From Gigaspora margarita (lineage: Eukaryota > Glomeromycota > Glomeromycetes > Diversisporales > Gigasporaceae): a stretch of 64,000 bases of DNA. Under the pieces are notes generated by a model. The model was not told where the DNA came from. It did no database searches and saw only the letters and a program-made list of their open reading frames with translations. Of this stretch, positions 1-12,372 are shown in pieces. Position 1 is the first letter of the stretch, and each line of letters opens with the position of its first letter. The position numbers were made by a program, and so were the translations under genes. The stretch is from contig WTPW01000678.1 of assembly GCA_009809945.1 (NCBI GenBank), forward strand, positions 182,718 to 246,717, in the 5' to 3' direction.

Positions 1-80
1 TTGAAAATTTAAGAGAAGATGCTTAATTTTGGATTTTTTGATCAAAAAAAAATCAAAATTAAGCATCTTAAATTTTTGAA
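1..80. repeat. Inverted repeat (hairpin) at the window edge
   Basis: Two arms of about 28 bases (near 4-33 and 52-80) are reverse complements around a short A/T spacer, so the strand can fold into a hairpin. It is probably the end of a foldback element cut by the window edge. From here to 1,045 I see only AT-rich sequence with TAAATATT-type simple repeats and no convincing gene. Confidence 0.5.
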
Positions 81-1481
81 AATTATAGTAGTACAAAAAA
101 TGAGATAGCTTATTTTTGGGTATGATTCTTGCAAAATGTAGGTAATTTGCTAAAAATAAAATATAACATGCATAAAATTGCTGTAATTTGACCAAATGCT
201 TTATATAACCTTTTTTAAAATTAACCTCAATTTGCTAAAACTTAAATTTGGACCTCAGACCAAATTTTCTGCAATTTGCTAAAAAAAAATATAATATATA
301 TCAGAGATGTCTGGGGTCCTAGGCCAACACTTGCAAGATAAAGTCCCTCTCCACTTACCAATACCTACTTCTGCTCTTGTAAGGTTTGCTTCAACCCAGT
401 ATTCACCATTACATTTCTACTGATTCTTTTCTAATACATTCCAAACTTCCAATTCAGTTAGTCTAAAAGGGTCAATCTACCTGGTATTAGATGCTATTAT
501 GGTTTTTCTTCTCTTGTTATCTACTTCTAAAACATAGGTCTTTTTTTTTCAGTATAGCTCTGGTAGCCAGATTGGTAAACCCAACTCTACAGGTTTGCTC
601 ATTCTGTTTTCTGGCTTTAGTCCAATACTTTAGTTATATTATAAATATATGTAAGTATTATAAATATTTGTAAGAATTATAAATATTTGTAAGTATTATA
701 AGTATTTGTAAATATTATAAATAGAAAAATTATAAATGGAAACCCATTGTCATAGCAACTCTACATATAGCAACCAATCATATTTAGGGTTAGAAAATTT
801 TTTTTGTATTTTTTTTTTATTATAAAAGTTATAAAATTTGTAGAAAAATTTTATTGGGTAATAATAAATAATATATTATATAGTTATATACTCAATTTTG
901 ATTTGGCTATTCATATAGGGTCACTATAGCAACCTAATACTATAAAAGAATGCCCTTATAAATATTTGTAAATATTAAAATATTTATAAATATTTTAAAT
1001 ATTTTTATATTATGAATATTTATAAATATTATAAATATTCATAAAAGAACCCCAGATATTTCTTATATAGTCATAACTATGGTTTGGCCAATTTTGACCT
1101 AATTTGTTAAAAACAACAAAACTATATTTGTTTAAATAACTCATGATCTAGTAATCAGAATTGATGAACTTTTTTTGTTAGATGCACCTCACTAAGAGCT
1201 TTATTTTTTAAAAAAGTTCATTCAAATTGGGCAACTGGATGTCAAGATAATTGCCAACAACTGTTTTTTTTTGCTTTTTAAATTTTGGGGTTTTTGCTAA
1301 AATGCGTAATGTATTACCTCTGTACTAAATGTCCAGGGTCCTTTCATAAATATTACTAGGAAAACAGGAACTGTTGTAGGTCTGGAGCAATTAAAAGAAT
1401 ACATTCAAATATTTATATCAGATATATTTTTTAACAATATAATTAATAATTATTTTATAGATAAATATATACAACGCACCC

Positions 1482-1804
1482 TGCGATATGCTAATTCATC
1501 GCACACATATATGTAAACATATATTGTAGATTCATGTAACAAATGTTCTATATAACAAAAATTTAAATTAATATAAGATTAGGGTAAGGGTAAGGAGTTA
1601 GAGTAGATGATATAGTATATACAAAATTTTGCAAGAAATTTTTTTTGTTAGAGCATGAAAGGTGGTTAAGTAGATAAAAGTTTTTGATATTACAAATTTT
1701 AGAAAAATTTCTTTGTTTTGTCACACAAAGAAAATTTGCACGTTATACCTGATCTTCAAATTTAATTGGTAGATCGTTGGGGTGCGATATACAAGCACAT
1801 CGCA
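1482..1804. mobile_element. MITE, ends TGCGATRTGC/GCACATCGCA
   Basis: TGCGATATGCTAATTCATCG at the left matches the reverse complement of the right end, where TGCGAT and ATCGCAC are conserved. It lies between two imperfect direct repeats of about 55 bp (1,392-1,450 and 1,957-2,012), which suggests that a local duplication or a larger element surrounds it. No coding potential was seen. Confidence 0.5.
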
Positions 1805-3862
1805 GCATGCAATGCCTAATTAAGTCCTTATTTTATTACAAAAATATAATATATAATAATAAGTAAAAAAACTTAAATAAATAAATAAAAAGTAAATAAA
1901 AATAAATTACTATATATGTTCACTTGAATATTAATTGCTAGCTAAATTTTCATACATTAAAAGAATACATTTGAATATTTACACATACTTTAATAATATA
2001 ATTAATAATTTTTTATTCCCCACATAAAATACATTTGCATCTTTTTTTTTAAAAAAACTATAAACTTACTTTTTAGTCTAGCCATTGAATTACCAAATGC
2101 CATCAAATTAATAATAATAATAATAGTTGAATTATTGAAATAATAATAGTTGAATCAATAATAATAATAATAATAAAGTAAAAAAATTAAAAAAAATAAA
2201 AACTAAATAAAAAATGAATAAAAATGAATTAATATATACTCAGCTTAATAATTTTTGCTTTTGAAAATCTTTTTAGTTTTTGTTGTTTAAGCTTGTGTTG
2301 ATACTAGAAAATGTATAAATCTAATGTTAATTCAAATAAATTTAAATTACTATTATTTATTAACATAATTCCTTCTTATATTTATATTTTAATTACTGGT
2401 ACTCGCTGTTACGGGGTTAATTAAAGGTTGCTATACCCTCTAAATATCTAGACTAATGGGTTAGAGCTTCGCACTATGTGGCTCAAGGGTCATGAACTTA
2501 TTGTTATAAGATTTATAGACTTTACTTTATGTAGCGAGACTATTTGTATTTATTGACTGTTTATTAATAAAAATGTTTATATTCTCAAATCAAAATAAGA
2601 GTTTTATTTAAAGGTTATATGTATATAAGGAGAAAATCGATACTAATTATCTTCGCCCTTTTACTCTATTTATGTTATTTGATTTTACAATCTCTTTTGC
2701 TAATTGTAATACAATCAATTAATCAACTATGAAACTATGACTACATTATTCATGCACAACTCAAGTTAACTACAAGCTTATGATTACATTGTTAATGCTA
2801 ATCGACATATCATACAATTTGACTTTCAATTTACTAATAATCTTCAATTAATTATATCATCAATTATACCCGATTCCTTTGTACAATTGCCCATCACCTG
2901 ACTTATAACCTGTCACCAAGTCACATGCATCAAGATCAGGCCATAATACCACAAAAAGTGTAAGCATTTTAAGGTTTCTACTTGTGTCTTTTACCAATCT
3001 TTGTGTTTTTCTATTAATATAGTGTTTTTTCTGTCCATATATGTCTATAAATCAATATCACTATCAAATAATAATAGTTAGTAAGAATGTATATTATAAC
3101 AAATAAAAGCTAATATATTAAAATCTTTATATGACTTACAATTTGCATTTCCTGTATTCATATTTGTTTTTGAGCAACAGCAAAAATCTGAAAAGACAAA
3201 GCAACAACTACCTAATCTAAAAGATGTTAATTACAAGAACTACAAAACTAGACAAATGAACTCATACAACCCTGTAATTCCAAAAAAGCCTAAAAAAAAT
3301 ATGTTAATAATATGCTCATAATAGAACAAGAACTATAAATAAATAGAACTATATTTACCGGAATTACCAAGAAGAATTTTTATAGCACCAGAGTGACAGT
3401 TATAAATAAAGACCAGTACATAACAATGCTAGTAACAACTATGATGATACTAGTAATAATAATACTATAACAACAGAATTAGAACAACAATATGGAATCT
3501 CATTTAGTACAGTAATATTGATACCAAGAACAACGAAAACCTATTACTTAAAAAAACAAGAATATTAATCATGTTAAACAAAAAAAAAGATATGAAGCAG
3601 ATAAATAAAGTAGATAAATAAATAAAATAAAATAAAATAAAATAAAAAAAAGCACTTAATTGTTTATATGTAGCCAACAGCTACAAATATAATAAATAAA
3701 TAATAAATAAAAAAAGTAAGTTATAATTAATGATAAATAAAAAATTCAAAAAAAAAGATTGAAAAAAAAGATCAGGTAGATCTTTGCTAGTATAATATAA
3801 CAAGCATTTATCACATGATCAGATAGATGGACAGACAAACAATTTTGCTAATGGCCTCTATT

Positions 3863-4193
3863 GGATCTTCCCCAGTATCACTACCAAAATTTTTTCGATC
3901 ACATGATGACCAATGAAATTTTTTTATTAGGTTAGGGTTAGGGTGAGTGCTCAGTTAGTGTTTGGGTTTAAGTTGTTATATAGTAAAATCGCTCAAGGAA
4001 AACTTTTTTTTAGTTAAAAAAAGTGGTTTCTTATGCAAACTTTTGAGAAATAAGCTTTTTTTGACAAAAGAGACGTTTTGAGATGCTTGTTTTGAATTTT
4101 TCTGATCATGTAACATTATACCAAATTTGGATATTTCATTGGCCAATAATCACATGATCGAGAAAATTTAGTGGCAATATCCTCTAGTGGGTA
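3863..4193. mobile_element. Palindromic MITE with TTAGGG-like core
   Basis: The termini form an inverted repeat of about 50 bp that includes TCGATCACATGATGACCAAT. The core carries a short telomere-like tract (GGTTAGGGTTAGGGTGAG near 3,931). Imperfect direct repeats of about 50 bp (near 3,813-3,864 and 4,200-4,246) flank it. The layout matches the elements at 12,985-13,335 and 18,272-18,574: subterminal GATCACATG or GATCATGTG, AACCAAT-type box and TTAGGG tract. Confidence 0.55.
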
Positions 4194-5099
4194 ATGATCA
4201 TGTGATCAGACAGACAGACAATAATCTGTGAACAGACAGAATGGCCTCTAGTAGGTGGTGATTATGTGATCTACAAATTCCTGAAAATATAAGTTTTCCA
4301 CTATGCTCTGGACAATAGATATTTATAAATATTTATAAATATTCATAACTATTAAAATATTCAAAAATTCATAAATATTATACGTAGGATTTTATAAAAT
4401 ACTGCTATAGTAAAGTATCATTACCTGATCAACCAATTATGATGCAGGATTAAGTGTAATATGATATTGAGATAATTATGATTTTTTTAAAACTTGCCAA
4501 TAACACAAAATTTTGCCTATGAAACCATTTCTAGTGCTTTAACAAAAAAATTCTTTATGATATTTTGGATTATAAATCTTGTTAAAACATACTATTCTAA
4601 CTCTAAACTAACTCTCACAGAACCTCAAATATCTAGTACAGAGATTATACATTATGCATTTCTGCAAAAACCCTTGAAATTTAAGAATAAAAAAAAACAA
4701 TTTTGGCAATTATCTTGGTATCTATGGTCCAATTTGAATGAACTTTTTTAATATAAAGAACTTAGTAAGGCACATCTAAAAAAAAAAGTTCATTCAATTT
4801 TGATCACTGGATCAAGAGTTATTTAAACAAATATAGTTTTGCCATTTTTTAGCAAATTAGGTTAAAATTGGCCAAAACCCAGTTATGACCTATTTGAGAG
4901 ATGTTGGGGTCCTACTTTCACCCTACTCTAAACTAACAAATTGATTTATTGTTTTGATTTTATATTACACCAGATCTTATATAGAGTGCAATTATTGCTA
5001 TGGCAATACTTTACTAAATTCTAAATTATAAATATTCATAAAGCTTATAAATATTCAAAAATATTATAAATATTCAAAGGCTTTAAAATTAGAAACGTT

Positions 5100-5425
5100 T
5101 TTTAAAAATAGGGTCATAAATAAGAACCCTATTTTAATATAGCACTAAAAAACTTCTTGTTTTATAGATTAATAAAATATAGTGTTATAAAAAAGAACTC
5201 TATTTTTAATATAGCACCAAAAAATACTTCTCTTGTTTGGATACAAAATAAAAAATAGGCCATAAAAAACCCTATTTTTAATATAGCACCAAAAAACTTC
5301 TCTTGTTTTATAGATTAATTACATATAGAGGTGTAAAATAAAAAAAATAGGGTCATAAAAAGAACCCTTTTTAATTTAGCACCAAAAACTATTTTTTAAG
5401 GGTCAATAACATGTAGGGGTACAGA
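5100..5425. repeat. Tandem repeat, ~4 copies of a unit near 80-100 bp
   Basis: The blocks AGAACCCTATTTTTAATATA and GCACCAAAAAACTTCTCTTG recur four times with small changes, each followed by a variable stretch ending in GTCATAAA. Simple TAAATATTCA repeats follow to about 5,640. No gene is seen in 5,425-6,150. Confidence 0.7.
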
Positions 5426-7384
5426 ATAAGACTAAAATATTTGTAAATATTATAAATATTCATAAATATTATAAATATTCATAAATATTAGAATATTCAT
5501 AATTATTATGAATATTTATAAATATTTGAATATTCATAATTTATATTTGAATATTCATAAATTTTTATAAATTTGAATATATTCATAAATATAGTATATT
5601 TGAATACAAGCACTAATATAAATATTATCTGAATGCCTTTTTTCATCTGCAGGTCTTACTATTACTAAAAATCATATGTGTCTCGATCCTCAATTTGTTG
5701 GAGCAATCTTGTTTCTTAAGGCAGCCTTAAAACTTTAGCCAGTTTTTGAAAAGAAATAAAAAATTTTGAAGTTAAATTCTTAAACATTAGTTTAAGTATA
5801 TTATTAGAAATTGAACAAATGCTAAATTCATACTAAAAAGTAAAGAAGCAACCTATCATAAAACAGAAATCAACCAGAAGTTTAAAATCACATAGAGGTT
5901 TAAGCAAAATCACCTGGAGGTTTAAATAAACCCTCTGGAGGTTTAAAAAATCTAACCTAATATGTATTAACTAAGAAACAATAGGATTATATTAGGATAA
6001 GAAATTTTGAAAAAGGGCTTAAATGTGATTGAATTAGTGATTTATCAGATATTATATATCTGAACTTCTCTTATTCAAAGGACAATAAATAGCGAATAAC
6101 GAGTACATATATAAATCGAATAAATTTTGATCAATTTGATTAAAATTTATTAATTTAGGTTCAGACCCGTCTGATCCAGGTTAGATCAAAATTTGACCCG
6201 TGAGCTGGGTAAGAATCCTATGGATAACTGTCAATTTTTGTTCCACGGATAACTGGATAGACCCTACAGATAACTGGATAACCCTATGGATAGCAAAATA
6301 ATTCTTTGGATATTTATATAAACGGATAACTGGATAACCGACAGATATAGATAACACAGTAAGTTCTGCATTAATTTAATGTTGCTTTGAAATTTATACA
6401 CTATTCATAACTTTGGTATGATGTTTATTCCCAGGTACAAATCATAGGAGCAAAACTTATGTAGTTGATAAGTATAAAGATATTAATTGATTATGTGTAC
6501 AAATGTTTTCAGCTATATGGTATTTGGTGAATATTATTTATTTGCATTATTGCTGTATACTATCTTTGATCAAATTTATTAGCTCACCTATACAATCATC
6601 TATTTGTCATCTGATTGCACAATTGTGCATGTTTTGGTCAAAAAATTCAATATCAATATATTTTTATATTTTTTCATTGGCCATAACTATGCTTACTGTT
6701 TTAAAAAAACTTTGTATAATTGCATGATAGGACAATAATCAAGTGTAAGCTGCAATCTCTACAAATTTGATCAAAGAAACATCATTTTAGCTATTACTAT
6801 TTATGAACAAATCTCACTAAGTTATTCGAGTTAGTTTAATTGTTTAAGTTAATTTATTGGTAATTATGCATTTAAGTTTATTGGTTTATTTAGTGGTTAT
6901 TATGGTATTTAATTTATCTCACTGATTTTTATTTTATACATTTTAGTTACAAAAGGCATTTATCAATTGAATTATTTGAAATACCTATTCATGTTCACAA
7001 GTATCAATAAATTTAGTTACTTGCATTTATTAACACAACTAACATCAATTAATCAAAGTATTAATGGGAAAAACAAAAATCATAATTCCGTGCTGCTATT
7101 TTATAATGCCACAAGTTATTGATACCTGCAGGTACCCGTGGATACCCACGGATATCCACAGATACCACAGGTACTCGTTAGATTATCCTTTTGAAATCTG
7201 ACGGGTAAGGGTTATTATCCGTGAGATATTTATAGCAGTGTTGGGAAATTGGACAATTTTGGTTATTGGACACAGTGTCCAAAACCTGTTCAAAATAGTA
7301 ATTGTACTCAGCCAAAAAAATATTACTTGGTTAACTGGTGAGTAAACCCACAGGTTACTCAGGTAATCAATGATATACTCAGGT

Positions 7385-7776
7385 TAGGGACGATGATTTT
7401 ATGCAGCAATAAAGGTCAATTATGCATGCGATAAAACTAAAATATTTGGTTTAATATGTAGTGATAATTCTGGCCGAATTCGTAATTTCTAGCCCGAGTT
7501 ACAAATATTAATTCTGGCTGAGCATACAATTTCTAGAGTTTCAACCTAAAATTACAAATATACTTTCACGTGATTCTAAAGAATTTTCAACAAAAAATAT
7601 TTCTTGCCACCCAAAAAGGAATCAATTGACATAACATATATTAAATTATGCAATATCTTCTTAATATTAACACCTTTTATGCGGAATTATGTGGTGGATT
7701 TAGTTAATCATGCATTTCAGACTATATTTTGCAGTTTCTATGGTTTTATACAAATTGCATAAAATCATAGTTCCTG
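7385..7776. mobile_element. Nested hAT-type MITE (YAGGRAC ends)
   Basis: TAGGGACGATGATTTTATGC at the left matches the reverse complement of the right end (CAGGAACTATGATTTTATGC). The flanks ACTCAGGT and ACCTGGGT agree at 6 of 8 positions, consistent with an old 8-bp target duplication. The host sequence around it (7,310-7,384 and 7,777-8,150) is rich in ACCCGGGTA and GGTTAACC palindromes and looks like another hAT-type element. Confidence 0.65.
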
Positions 7777-8369
7777 ACCTGGGTATAAAATCTTACTCGA
7801 GTAAGCTGTCATGTGATTGGTTACATGAATTATTGTAACCAATCAAATTTTACATCTGTTCTATTCTATAATCTGTTCAGCGATGTACATATAACAAGTA
7901 TTTTAAAGTTATGGTATATAAAAGTCTTGTGTTTGATGACACCTATTAGTTCTTAATATTTGATTTACCCAGGCATTATTTAGATCTTCCTACTTGGATA
8001 TTACCCAGGTATATCTACCCGGGTATTACTTTTGGTGAATCTACCCGGGTATTAAATGGGTGAACCTACCCAGGTAACTCTAGTTATTACCCGGTTAACC
8101 GGTTAACCGCGGGTAACTCAAGTAATACCCGACTCGAGTATAATCTCTAGTACAAAACCTGTCCAAAATCAAAACTAAATTTAATTGGTTTTGGACAATT
8201 ATTTTATATATAATAATTTTTATTAGCCAATCAAATATTTTCTAATATAATTATATTATTTGCTTAAATAATGTCTAAAAAGAAAGTATAGTTTAAAACT
8301 TTGGCCTATATTAAACTTATTTTGCAATATTTTAACAATATTCTAGATATTATTTTGATATTTAGGGAA

Positions 8370-8928
8370 GTGCAGTATATCACATAATTTTTGGGTCCCC
8401 CATCTATCACGTCCTATATATATATATAGTATAAATAGCCAATAATATTGAAGTAAAATCGATTTTTAGTTAATCGCAGATAGTTGTTACATAGTAAAGT
8501 CTAAATTCTACTATATCAATCGATAATTATCGATTAAGTAAACTTGTTGGGCAGACCAAAATACACATATTCTGAAATTTTATTAAAATTAAAGAATTTT
8601 TTATTATTCAACTTTTAATTTTTACGTTCGCCGAATATATTTTTTTAAAAAATTTTAATTTTTCCGTCGAACGTAAAAATCAAAAGTCAATTAATAAAAA
8701 ATTCTTTTTTATTTATGAAAATTTTGTAGTAAGTGTATTTTGACCTCTTGAATAAGTTTACTTATGCGATTTTAATCGATTTACTTAGTAAAATTTAGAC
8801 TTTACTATGTAGCGACCTTTGTCGATTGTGGGGTAGCTTATTTTTAGGTCTAAGACGTTTTTGAGTTTTTTTTTTAAATATTATAAAATTTGATTGGTCA
8901 ATAGTCCTATCACTAGGGCACTTCCATT
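8370..8928. mobile_element. Foldback element with long internal hairpin
   Basis: The ends GGGAAGTGC and GCACTTCC are inverted. Inside, about 8,473-8,580 is the imperfect reverse complement of about 8,735-8,815, including AGTAAAGTCTAAATT, TCGATTAAGTAAAC and CCAAAATACAC. The hairpin centres near 8,645, where ACGTTCG and CGAACGT face each other. No ORF is seen. It is probably a MITE within the hAT element around it. Confidence 0.6.
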
Positions 8929-9209
8929 AAATATAAAACTTATATTATGTACATAATCTTTATTTTATTTATTTAAGTACAAAAATATAAATATTATAAA
9001 TTTTTGCTAATTTAAAAAGATTTTGAGTTTTGGACAATTTTGGACAGTTTTGGACAGTTTTGGACAGTTTTGGACATGTCCAAAACTGTCCAATCAAAAA
9101 TTTTAATTGGACATGTCCAATTCCCAACACTGATTTATAGTATACGGATATCCGGTTAACCGCATAAGTATCCGGATAGGCGTTTGACGGGTTCAACCTC
9201 TAATTTTAA

Positions 9210-11378
9210 TTAATGTAAAGCATAGCTATTTCTTTTGAAAAAATTTTCTTTCCATCGATTTCCATTAAAGTACACCAATACTAAAAAGAAAGTTGGTAAA
9301 AAGCACATCACAAATATTAAGGTGTAGTACCAACCAGTTCCTAAAAAATCTTCCATCAGAGATCCAAAAATTGAAATTACACCGGCCGTGATAAGTCTCA
9401 TGCAATAACTTAGTGCTATTGCTGAAGCACTTAAACCAGGGCATACGTCAATGAGATAAGGTGATAGTGAACTATAGATAATATATGATCCAAATACGGC
9501 TTTATAAATAAGTAATTATTAAACTTAGTAATATAGTAAGAATATAATGATTAAAGAATTAATTAAACTATGAAATGAATTTACCAAAAAACCACAAAAT
9601 CATCAAAACATAAATGTTAAAATTAATTATTAATAACCATCCAAAAATAAGATATGAACATGGAACCATTAAAGCTCCGGGAGTTGCACTTTTTATTCTC
9701 ACTTCTGGACAAATAATTTCAACCCCATTTTTTCTAGCCTTCTGCAATACAAAATCCGAATATTTGCCTCCAATAGCACTTCCAAGAGAACATCCTAAAG
9801 TAGGTGCAATAAATAATAGTCCAATACTTGAAGGCAATAGATGATACGACCTTGTAGATAAATTTCGTGAAACACTAATATTTTGAAGAGTGATCATTGA
9901 AACTACTATACTCATGTATATAGCTGTAAGTACAAAATTCGGATATCCCAGTAACTTTAGTGTAGCAAATGGATTAAATCTACTTTTAGTTGAAAAAACA
10001 TTCGAATTAAATTTAGGGGTTTTATTTTGTTGATTGACAGAACTAGAAGTTTCTGGGACAAAACATAAAATCAAAAGAATGATAATGCCACCATACGTTG
10101 CCAGATAGTAAAATAACCATCGCCAATTAAGGTATTGGATAATAAAACCACCAGCCGCTGTTCCTGTTAAAGTAGCAGGAGCTAGGGAAAATATTCCAAA
10201 AGCGAATCCTCTGTCTTTATTACAAAATAATAATCAAATAAGACCCAAATATAACCTTTTAATTTTTTGATTTTTTTTACTAATTTTATTGACATTTTTA
10301 CATACCCTTTGGAGAATAAATATCGCTTATTATTCCTGCACTAATAGATACTGATGAAGATGAGCCACAGGCCTGAATAGCGCATAATATTAACAGTTGC
10401 CAAATTCTATTTGCTAAAGTGCATAATATTGTTGAAATGATAAACAAAATCATAGAGAGCAAAAACACTTTGCGTCTTCTAGAAAATCTATCTGAGTAAG
10501 CAGCCCAAGCGATCGACTATAAATTTAAGCTTATCAAGTTATGAAATAAAGTGATGTGGAACATAAATTAAATTTAAAATACAGATATTTACTGAAATTC
10601 CTGTAAAAAATGAGTTCACCGATACTTTGATTTAACAAATAATTTATAAATTCAGTATACGTTTAACTTGGAAGTTTTAATTCGAACCACAACGCAGTAA
10701 ATTCTCGAATAACAGGCACCTGTGCATTATTACAATTACCCATGTGCTATTACTATACCGAAATTTTCATCAAATCTTAATATAAAATGTCGGTATAATG
10801 TATTCTTATCGATAATTTGAGTTTTTTTTTACTCAGTCTCAAAACTGTCGATATAACCAGAATAACGAGTATTATAAGTTCGCGTGAGGCGCGTGTTATT
10901 ACGGGACGTGCACGGGCGCTATTTCTTGTTATTTTAGGGGGCTCGGTTTTCAAAATAACGCCCATAATTATACTAGATATCTGGAAAAATTACCTAATGA
11001 ATTAACAGCCACTTCTGAAGTATCAAATTCTTCACGTAATTCTTTCAATGCTGGGAGAAGAACCCTAGCATATTACAAAGTGATTATTTATGATTTTTAT
11101 TAGTAATTATGAAAAATTTTTATAGGTACTTACGTGCTTGTAGTAAGTACTAACATTCCCGTTATGGTCAATACAAATAAAATCAAGCATTTCTTTCGTG
11201 AGGGCCAATTTTTTGGATTATTAGTTGATTTAATGTCTTCGGTGATATTAATGGGTTCAGTGGCTACAGTGACTACATTGAGATTAGTAGCTTTATTGAC
11301 TTCACCAATTTCATTGATATCAGTAGCTTCATAAATTTTAGAAGCCTCAGAGGTTTCAGAGCAGATACTTTTAATCAT
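9210..11378 (-). CDS. MFS drug:H+ antiporter-type transporter, six exons
   Basis: The exons are 11378-11134, 11064-10994, 10624-10593, 10516-10306, 10214-9585 and 9499-9210. All five introns have GT/AG ends, the phases join cleanly, and the total is 1,479 bp (492 residues plus stop). The product should be a 12-helix plasma-membrane or vacuolar exporter of the fungal DHA1 type. Seen: a hydrophilic N-terminus ending NPKNWP, a first helix GMLVLTTSTVLLPAL, the EVAVNSL and FFTGIS helix, and the motif A-like loop AAYSDRFSRRRK near residues 121-132. There is a central basic loop after PETSSS and a second-half loop GGKYSD. I placed the start at the ATG at 11,378; a TTG 21 bases upstream is in frame but unlikely. 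Intron 2 is 369 bp against 69-91 bp for the others. Substrate cannot be told. Confidence 0.93.
10625..10993 (-). other. Oversized intron 2 of the MFS gene
   Basis: This intron is about four to five times longer than its four siblings. It holds a GC-rich island (around 10,880-10,945, with GCGTGAGGCGCGTG and GACGTGCACGGGCGC) that stands out from the AT-rich gene. Short ORFs on both strands here are not supported as genes. An old insertion is likely but I could not define its ends. Confidence 0.6.
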
Positions 11379-12159
11379 TGAAACACGGAAAAAAATCAAA
11401 TAATTAAATCTTTTTTGTTTGTTGAAAAAATAAATAAAATAGTTTTATATTTTGATGCATAACCACGGTGTACGTGACTTAATATAATAGTATATATCGC
11501 ACTACTAATCGAATAAAGTAAAAATATTTATTTTACTAGTACAATCACATAAAATGTATGAGGTATGGTTCTGTTCAACTTTTTGATGCGCTATATTTTT
11601 CCTATTTTAAAAGATAATACAGCAATATGGTTTCTATTTAGAATAGGAACAACGCTAACATGGCACAGATGCAGTTGCAGTAAGTTAAGTAGTTAGGAGA
11701 AGTAGGACAAAGCACTGGTAATAAATTTTAAAGAGATCTAAATAAAGTAAAAGATAGAAAGGTATAGCAATAAAGATAGGTAAAAGAAAGATGTGATAAA
11801 GGAAATGGAAAGATGTAAGTATAGTTATAATTGCAGGAATATATATAAGTAAAAAAAAAAAAAGATAGATACGAAGAGGTGAGTATGAATTTACATCGTA
11901 TATACTATGTATTTAAGAAATACTTGATAATGATCGTATTTACAATGAGTTCAGAAGGTATAATAACATTCGTACCCAAAAATAAAGTAAAAATTTCGAT
12001 AATTGATAATTTCTGAATTTACGCAAATTTATACAAGCCAATAATATGTAATATGTTAAATAGTAGCGCAGAAGGTATCAGTCTTACCGAATTATTGAGA
12101 GTAGGGGTAATTAATTGCAATTGTTATCACAAATAAAATGTTATTCAATAAGTAATCAA

Positions 12160-12372
12160 TAGGGTTATCCGATTGTTGCTGAATTTCATACTATTGCTTA
12201 CGGACTTTGGCACAAGAAGGGATTAATCGGGGATCAATCCAGAATAAATTGGAATACCCGATTGATACCTTATTGGTACCCATTGATGCCTTATTTTATT
12301 ATTACTCCTATTGGCCTTTTTTGCGCCAAAGTTTTGCAGCAATATGATGTCTATTAGTACCCTATTTGATAT
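12160..12372. mobile_element. MITE adjoining the long inverted repeat
   Basis: The left end AATAGGGTTATCC, followed by TTGCTG and ACTTTGGCACAA, matches the reverse complement of the right end: AATAGGGTAC, then TTGCTG and ACTTTGGCGCAA. The stretch 11,400-12,160 before it has no gene that I can support. Confidence 0.5.

Larger units (their letters stand above)
1046..4913. mobile_element. 3.9-kb element with ~265-bp terminal inverted repeats
   Basis: Bases 1,046-1,312 reappear as the reverse complement at 4,650-4,913, clearly alignable over the whole length with scattered differences and small indels. The outer ends are AGAACCCC and GGGGTCCT. No clear target duplication is visible at these ends, so the exact termini are less sure than the repeat itself. 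The interior has no ORF resembling a transposase; it is AT-rich, carries further MITEs, and includes TAA and AAATA microsatellites near 2,100-2,220 and 3,600-3,720. I read it as a non-autonomous or hollowed-out DNA transposon. Confidence 0.65.
7236..9132. mobile_element. hAT-type non-autonomous element (CAGTGTTGGG ends)
   Basis: It begins CAGTGTTGGG and ends CCCAACACTG. It is flanked by a perfect 8-bp direct repeat ATTTATAG at 7,228-7,235 and 9,133-9,140. TIRs starting CAGTG with an 8-bp target duplication are the hAT signature. Subterminal TTTTGGACAGT units repeat four times near the right end. No transposase ORF is present. It has been invaded by further elements (7,385-7,776 and about 8,370-8,928). 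Confidence 0.85.
6157..9199. mobile_element. Outer hAT-like element with GGATAAC/ACCCGTGG motifs
   Basis: The left end (AGGTTCAGACCCGTC) and the reverse complement of the right end (AGGTTGAACCCGTC) match. The interior on both sides of the later insertion repeats GGATAACTGGATA-like and GGATATCC-like words, a make-up seen in other small hAT elements here. No clean 8-bp target duplication could be read. The bulk of its length is the later element at 7,236-9,132. The ORF at 6,503-6,727 inside it has no recognisable domain. Confidence 0.45.

Noticed and set aside
10777..11005. 62-codon ORFs on both strands
   Set aside because: They lie in intron 2 of the MFS gene and overlap each other antisense; no domain was seen.
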